Assembly (NCBI GenBank): GCA_023389255.1
Contig: JAEWER010000020.1
Location: forward strand, 1 to 33,775
DNA from: Bacillota bacterium
Lineage (GTDB): Bacteria > Bacillota > Clostridia > Saccharofermentanales > DTU023
Length of the DNA stretch: 33,775 bases
Direction of reading: 5' to 3'
How positions within the stretch are numbered: the first letter of the stretch is position 1; each line of letters opens with the position of its first letter. The position numbers and the translations under genes were made by a program. Below, in pieces: positions 31,304 through 33,775 of this stretch. The notes below the pieces were generated by a model, which saw only the letters and a list, made by a program, of their open reading frames with translations, ran no database searches and had not been told where the DNA came from.

Positions 31304-33286
31304 TTATTGAGCTAACTCTAGTGTCTCAATTTGTGAATTCCAGCTCCAGTAAGGAGTTAATTCTTCTGGTAAGGTATCAATGTCGATGACATTCTTGTTG
31401 AAGACATTCATGTTCTTTCTTTGATAGAAAGGCATTTCACAGGCTTCATCCATTACGATATCCATGGCTTGAGCATAAATTTCTTTACGTTTCTCTCTAT
31501 CCATTGTCTTCAAGCCTTCATCGATCAACTTATCTAATTCAGCATTTGCAACATGGTATTTGTTACCAGCTGATGTACTCTTGTAGACCTGAGTCATATC
31601 GGGGTCAGGAACTGCCTGCCATGCAGCTGCCCACATATCTAATTGACCAGCATCCATAGCTGCGAAGAACGGACCACCATCCATATTTTGCAGGTTAACT
31701 TTCATACCCAGTTTTTCACCTTCTTCTTTCAGCTTGGAGAATACAGGTTTAACAGGGTGATCATCTGAGTTACCACCAGGATATGCAACACCAATGGTTA
31801 ATTGCTTGCCGTCTTTGACTAACTTACCATCAACTTGCTCATAACCAGCAGCTTTAAAGTACTCTAAAGCTTTTTCGGTATTGAAACCATAGTATTCGGT
31901 AGCGTTCTCGGGATATGCCCAGTTAACACGGCTCATAGGACGCTCGATAACTGATGCTAATTCACCAAACGCAGCTTCAACAGCAGGTTTACGATCTAAC
32001 AGATGGAAAATACCTTTACGAACGTTCTTGTCGGATAAGCGTTCACAGTTTACACCGATGTAACCATAACCATTGTTGTCGATGAGCTCTGTATGAACAT
32101 TCTCATACTTTTCAGCTTCTTTCATCATGTCAGGGCTTGCAGTAGGATCTGCAACGTCCATGTCGCCACGACCAACAGCAGCTAATTTATTGGTGTTGTC
32201 GATAACTTGTACTTTTAGCTTTTTGATTTTAGGCTCGCCCATGTAGTAGTTGGGGTTGCTTTCCAAGGAAACGACATTGTTCTTGAAGCTCTTGAATTGG
32301 TAAGGACCAGCACCGAATGGCTCTTTGTCCTTTGCCTTAACGGTATCCAAGTTACCTTTCTTGAAATCTTGGCCGTAGTAAGACTTAGGAACAACTGCGA
32401 AAGTGAAGTTATCCAAGTTTCTGGGGTTCAGATATGCGAAGTGCAATTCCATGTTGTAATCATCAATTTTGACCATACCCTCGATTTCAGGATAATCAAT
32501 ACCGTCTTCGAGGTTTTTGTTGATGTATGCAACAGTTAACTCATTCTTCTTATCACTTGATAACTCAGCTAAAGTATCTTCGTAGTTTTCGCCACCCTCT
32601 AAGAATGATTCTTCGGTAGCATCGCCACCTTGTGACTTAACTTCTTCTACTAATGCTTTAGCTTTAGCTTTGATTTCCTCTGCTGAAGGAGTGTAAGCTG
32701 CAACTTCTTCATCAATCTTTTTCAGATTTTCTGCGTAGTTTGCATCGTCATACTTATATTCGTTAGCGCCAACCAAGGAGCTTGCATACAAAGTAGCATT
32801 ACCATCGTAGGTGGGATCTAAGTAGACTTTAGCATTAAAGATAACATCATCAACTGTGAGGGCTTGTCCGTCAGGAGTTTTAACATTGTCCTTCAGTTTG
32901 ACTTTATAGACAACTTCACCGTTTTCTTTAATTTCAGGATTTTGCCAATCGCACTCAGCTAGACCATCGCTATTATGAGTAGCTGTTTTATCGGACATGA
33001 TGAATGGGGCTTGAGTGAACACCTCACCAATTGCACGGTCTTGAACTGATGAGGCAAAGAACGGAGTAAAACGTTCATTGAAATCATCTGAAGCGACTAC
33101 GATGCTTCCTTCTTCACGAGCTGAAGGAGTTTCAGCTTCGCCTGCACCAGTTCCAGTTGTAGCAGTACCTTCGGCGCTTGCTTCAGGAGCCTTAGTGGAC
33201 TCAGTTGAGGTCTTAGAGCCACCACATGCAACTAAAGAAACGATTAAAAAGACTGCCAATAAGATAGCAAGAACTCTTCTTTTCAT
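31304..33286 (-). CDS. oppA: Oligopeptide/dipeptide ABC transporter substrate-binding lipoprotein (SBP_bac_5)
   Basis: Surface lipoprotein that captures peptides for the OppBCDF importer. Signal peptide with lipobox LVAC (Cys21), then a Thr/Ser/Ala/Glu linker to about residue 58. The SBP_bac_5 fold is seen in VYKVKLKDNVKTPDGQALTVDDVIFNAKVYLDP, KEPFGAGPYQFKSFKNNVVSLESNPNYYMGEPKIKKLKVQ, and NVRKGIFHLLDRKPAVEAAFG. At 660 residues it is longer than usual (about 530-600); an acidic, helical stretch at about 175-262 looks like an insertion. GGAGG stands before the ATG. First gene of the operon, with promoter at 33332-33360. Confidence 0.92.
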   Translation of the reverse strand: MKRRVLAILLAVFLIVSLVACGGSKTSTESTKAPEASAEGTATTGTGAGEAETPSAREEGSIVVASDDFNERFTPFFASSVQDRAIGEVFTQAPFIMSDKTATHNSDGLAECDWQNPEIKENGEVVYKVKLKDNVKTPDGQALTVDDVIFNAKVYLDPTYDGNATLYASSLVGANEYKYDDANYAENLKKIDEEVAAYTPSAEEIKAKAKALVEEVKSQGGDATEESFLEGGENYEDTLAELSSDKKNELTVAYINKNLEDGIDYPEIEGMVKIDDYNMELHFAYLNPRNLDNFTFAVVPKSYYGQDFKKGNLDTVKAKDKEPFGAGPYQFKSFKNNVVSLESNPNYYMGEPKIKKLKVQVIDNTNKLAAVGRGDMDVADPTASPDMMKEAEKYENVHTELIDNNGYGYIGVNCERLSDKNVRKGIFHLLDRKPAVEAAFGELASVIERPMSRVNWAYPENATEYYGFNTEKALEYFKAAGYEQVDGKLVKDGKQLTIGVAYPGGNSDDHPVKPVFSKLKEEGEKLGMKVNLQNMDGGPFFAAMDAGQLDMWAAAWQAVPDPDMTQVYKSTSAGNKYHVANAELDKLIDEGLKTMDREKRKEIYAQAMDIVMDEACEMPFYQRKNMNVFNKNVIDIDTLPEELTPYWSWNSQIETLELAQ

Positions 33287-33331
33287 ATTCTTCCTCCATG
33301 AATTTATATACTTAAACTCAAGTATTTAATG

Positions 33332-33360
33332 ATAATACCGAAGTTAAGTTCGATATTCAA
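33332..33360 (-). promoter_or_regulatory. Promoter of the opp operon
   Basis: On the minus strand TTGAAT (33355-33360) is followed after 17 bases by TATTAT (33332-33337). The leader to the oppA ATG is about 40 nt. Confidence 0.65.
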
Positions 33361-33429
33361 TAAGAAAGAATATAAATTAAGTAGTTAATATTACCTATAT
33401 AATAAAAAACAGTGATTATAAATAAAAAA

Positions 33430-33447
33430 GGAGGGCAGCTACCCTCC
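33430..33447 (-). terminator. Intrinsic terminator after the small lipoprotein gene
   Basis: GGAGGG (33430-33435) pairs with CCCTCC (33442-33447), with one extra G-U pair possible inside; on the minus strand it runs into TTTTTTATTT. It separates the small gene from the opp promoter. Confidence 0.88.
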
Positions 33448-33470
33448 CTTCTTTATTGAACTACTACAAA

Positions 33471-33677
33471 TTAATGTTGAGCAGTTGTGGTAGGAACAGT
33501 AGTAGCTTGAACAACTGTACCTTCAACAGTTACGTTAGCAACGGTTTCTTGAGCACCAGTAGTAACTGCGTTAGCTGCTGCAGTAGTTGTAGTGGTACTG
33601 CCTGATTTGCTACCACAAGCAACTAAAGCGACTGCCATTAATGCTGATAAAACAATAGCGATTACACGTTTTTTCAT
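33471..33677 (-). CDS. Very small Thr-rich lipoprotein
   Basis: A 68-residue protein: signal peptide MKKRVIAIVLSALMAVALVAC with lipobox LVAC (Cys21), then only 47 residues of Thr, Ala, Val and Ser with no folded domain visible, ending TTVPTTTAQH. Its signal peptide and linker resemble the start of OppA next door (MKRRVLAILLAVFLIVSLVAC), as though only that part of a binding protein were kept. It nevertheless has a good ribosome site (AAGGAG), a stop codon and its own strong terminator, so it appears to be a real, independently expressed gene. Function unknown. Confidence 0.75.
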   Translation of the reverse strand: MKKRVIAIVLSALMAVALVACGSKSGSTTTTTAAANAVTTGAQETVANVTVEGTVVQATTVPTTTAQH

Positions 33678-33698
33678 AATTGATACTCCTTAACTATA

Positions 33699-33741
33699 GT
33701 GGATAAATCCACACACTTTCTACTACCTACATATAGGTAGT
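33699..33741. promoter_or_regulatory. Two palindromes upstream of the small lipoprotein gene
   Basis: GTGGAT-aa-ATCCAC (33699-33712) is a perfect dyad close to the start codon, in the presumed leader. ACTACCTA-cata-TAGGTAGT (33722-33741) has perfect 8-base arms and lies where a promoter would be expected. I could not place a convincing -35/-10 pair, so a regulator site or leader hairpins are both possible. Confidence 0.4.
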
Positions 33742-33775
33742 TATTAAAAACATCGTCCAGTGTAGTACCTAAAAT

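Overview
The window reads as a chromosomal stretch of a low-to-mid GC Gram-positive anaerobe, most likely class Clostridia. Supporting signs are strong AGGAGG ribosome sites, TTGACA/TATAAT promoters, Bacillota-type RpoB and RpoC, lipoproteins with LVAC/LVGC lipoboxes and Thr-rich linkers, an NCS2 uracil permease and an ECF-type S component. Membership near the Oscillospirales vaginal/oral lineages is only an impression. Almost everything is on the minus strand; the exceptions are a metal ABC cassette (about 1.96-4.57 kb) and one HAD phosphatase (19.06-19.75 kb).

Layout. 1-6.46 kb is the accessory, partly decaying part. It holds the start of an unidentified gene, an XRE regulator coupled to a small membrane protein, 0.5 kb of gene-free DNA with short phased repeats, two orphan membrane genes, a Mn/Zn (TroBCD-like) ABC cassette whose ATPase frame is broken by a stop codon and which has no binding-protein gene, a lipoprotein that looks like a dead peptidase, and an ABC ATPase that lacks a normal start codon and is frameshifted in an A7 run. 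6.45-9.33 kb carries purine salvage and biosynthesis (deoD, an ECF S component, apt, proC). 9.4-16.9 kb is rpoC-rpoB, with a symmetrical promoter element and a leader of about 200 nt. 17.3-18.9 kb encodes a membrane-anchored parvulin foldase. 19.0-21.9 kb has a HAD phosphatase converging on an EF-G paralog with altered GTPase motifs. 22.0-25.0 kb has dusB with a small membrane protein, and uraA. 25.2-25.9 kb has a DtxR/MntR-type regulator coupled to a small membrane protein. 26.0-33.3 kb is a complete five-gene oligopeptide/dipeptide ABC operon (oppA-B-C-D-F order), with unusual insertions in OppC and OppA. A very short Thr-rich lipoprotein gene closes the window.

How the genes relate. DeoD, Apt and UraA together indicate nucleobase/nucleoside salvage, and the S component next to deoD may feed it. 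The DtxR-type repressor is a natural candidate to control the Mn/Zn cassette, although they lie 21 kb apart. The opp operon supplies peptides, consistent with an amino-acid fermenter. Most units end in clear intrinsic terminators that I could pair by eye, so the transcription units are well defined.

I found no rRNA, tRNA, CRISPR array, phage genes or insertion sequence. I do not see a clearly new multi-gene system. The best leads are the two interrupted ABC ATPases, the large extracytoplasmic insertion in OppC, the EF-G paralog without its catalytic His, and the dead-peptidase lipoprotein.
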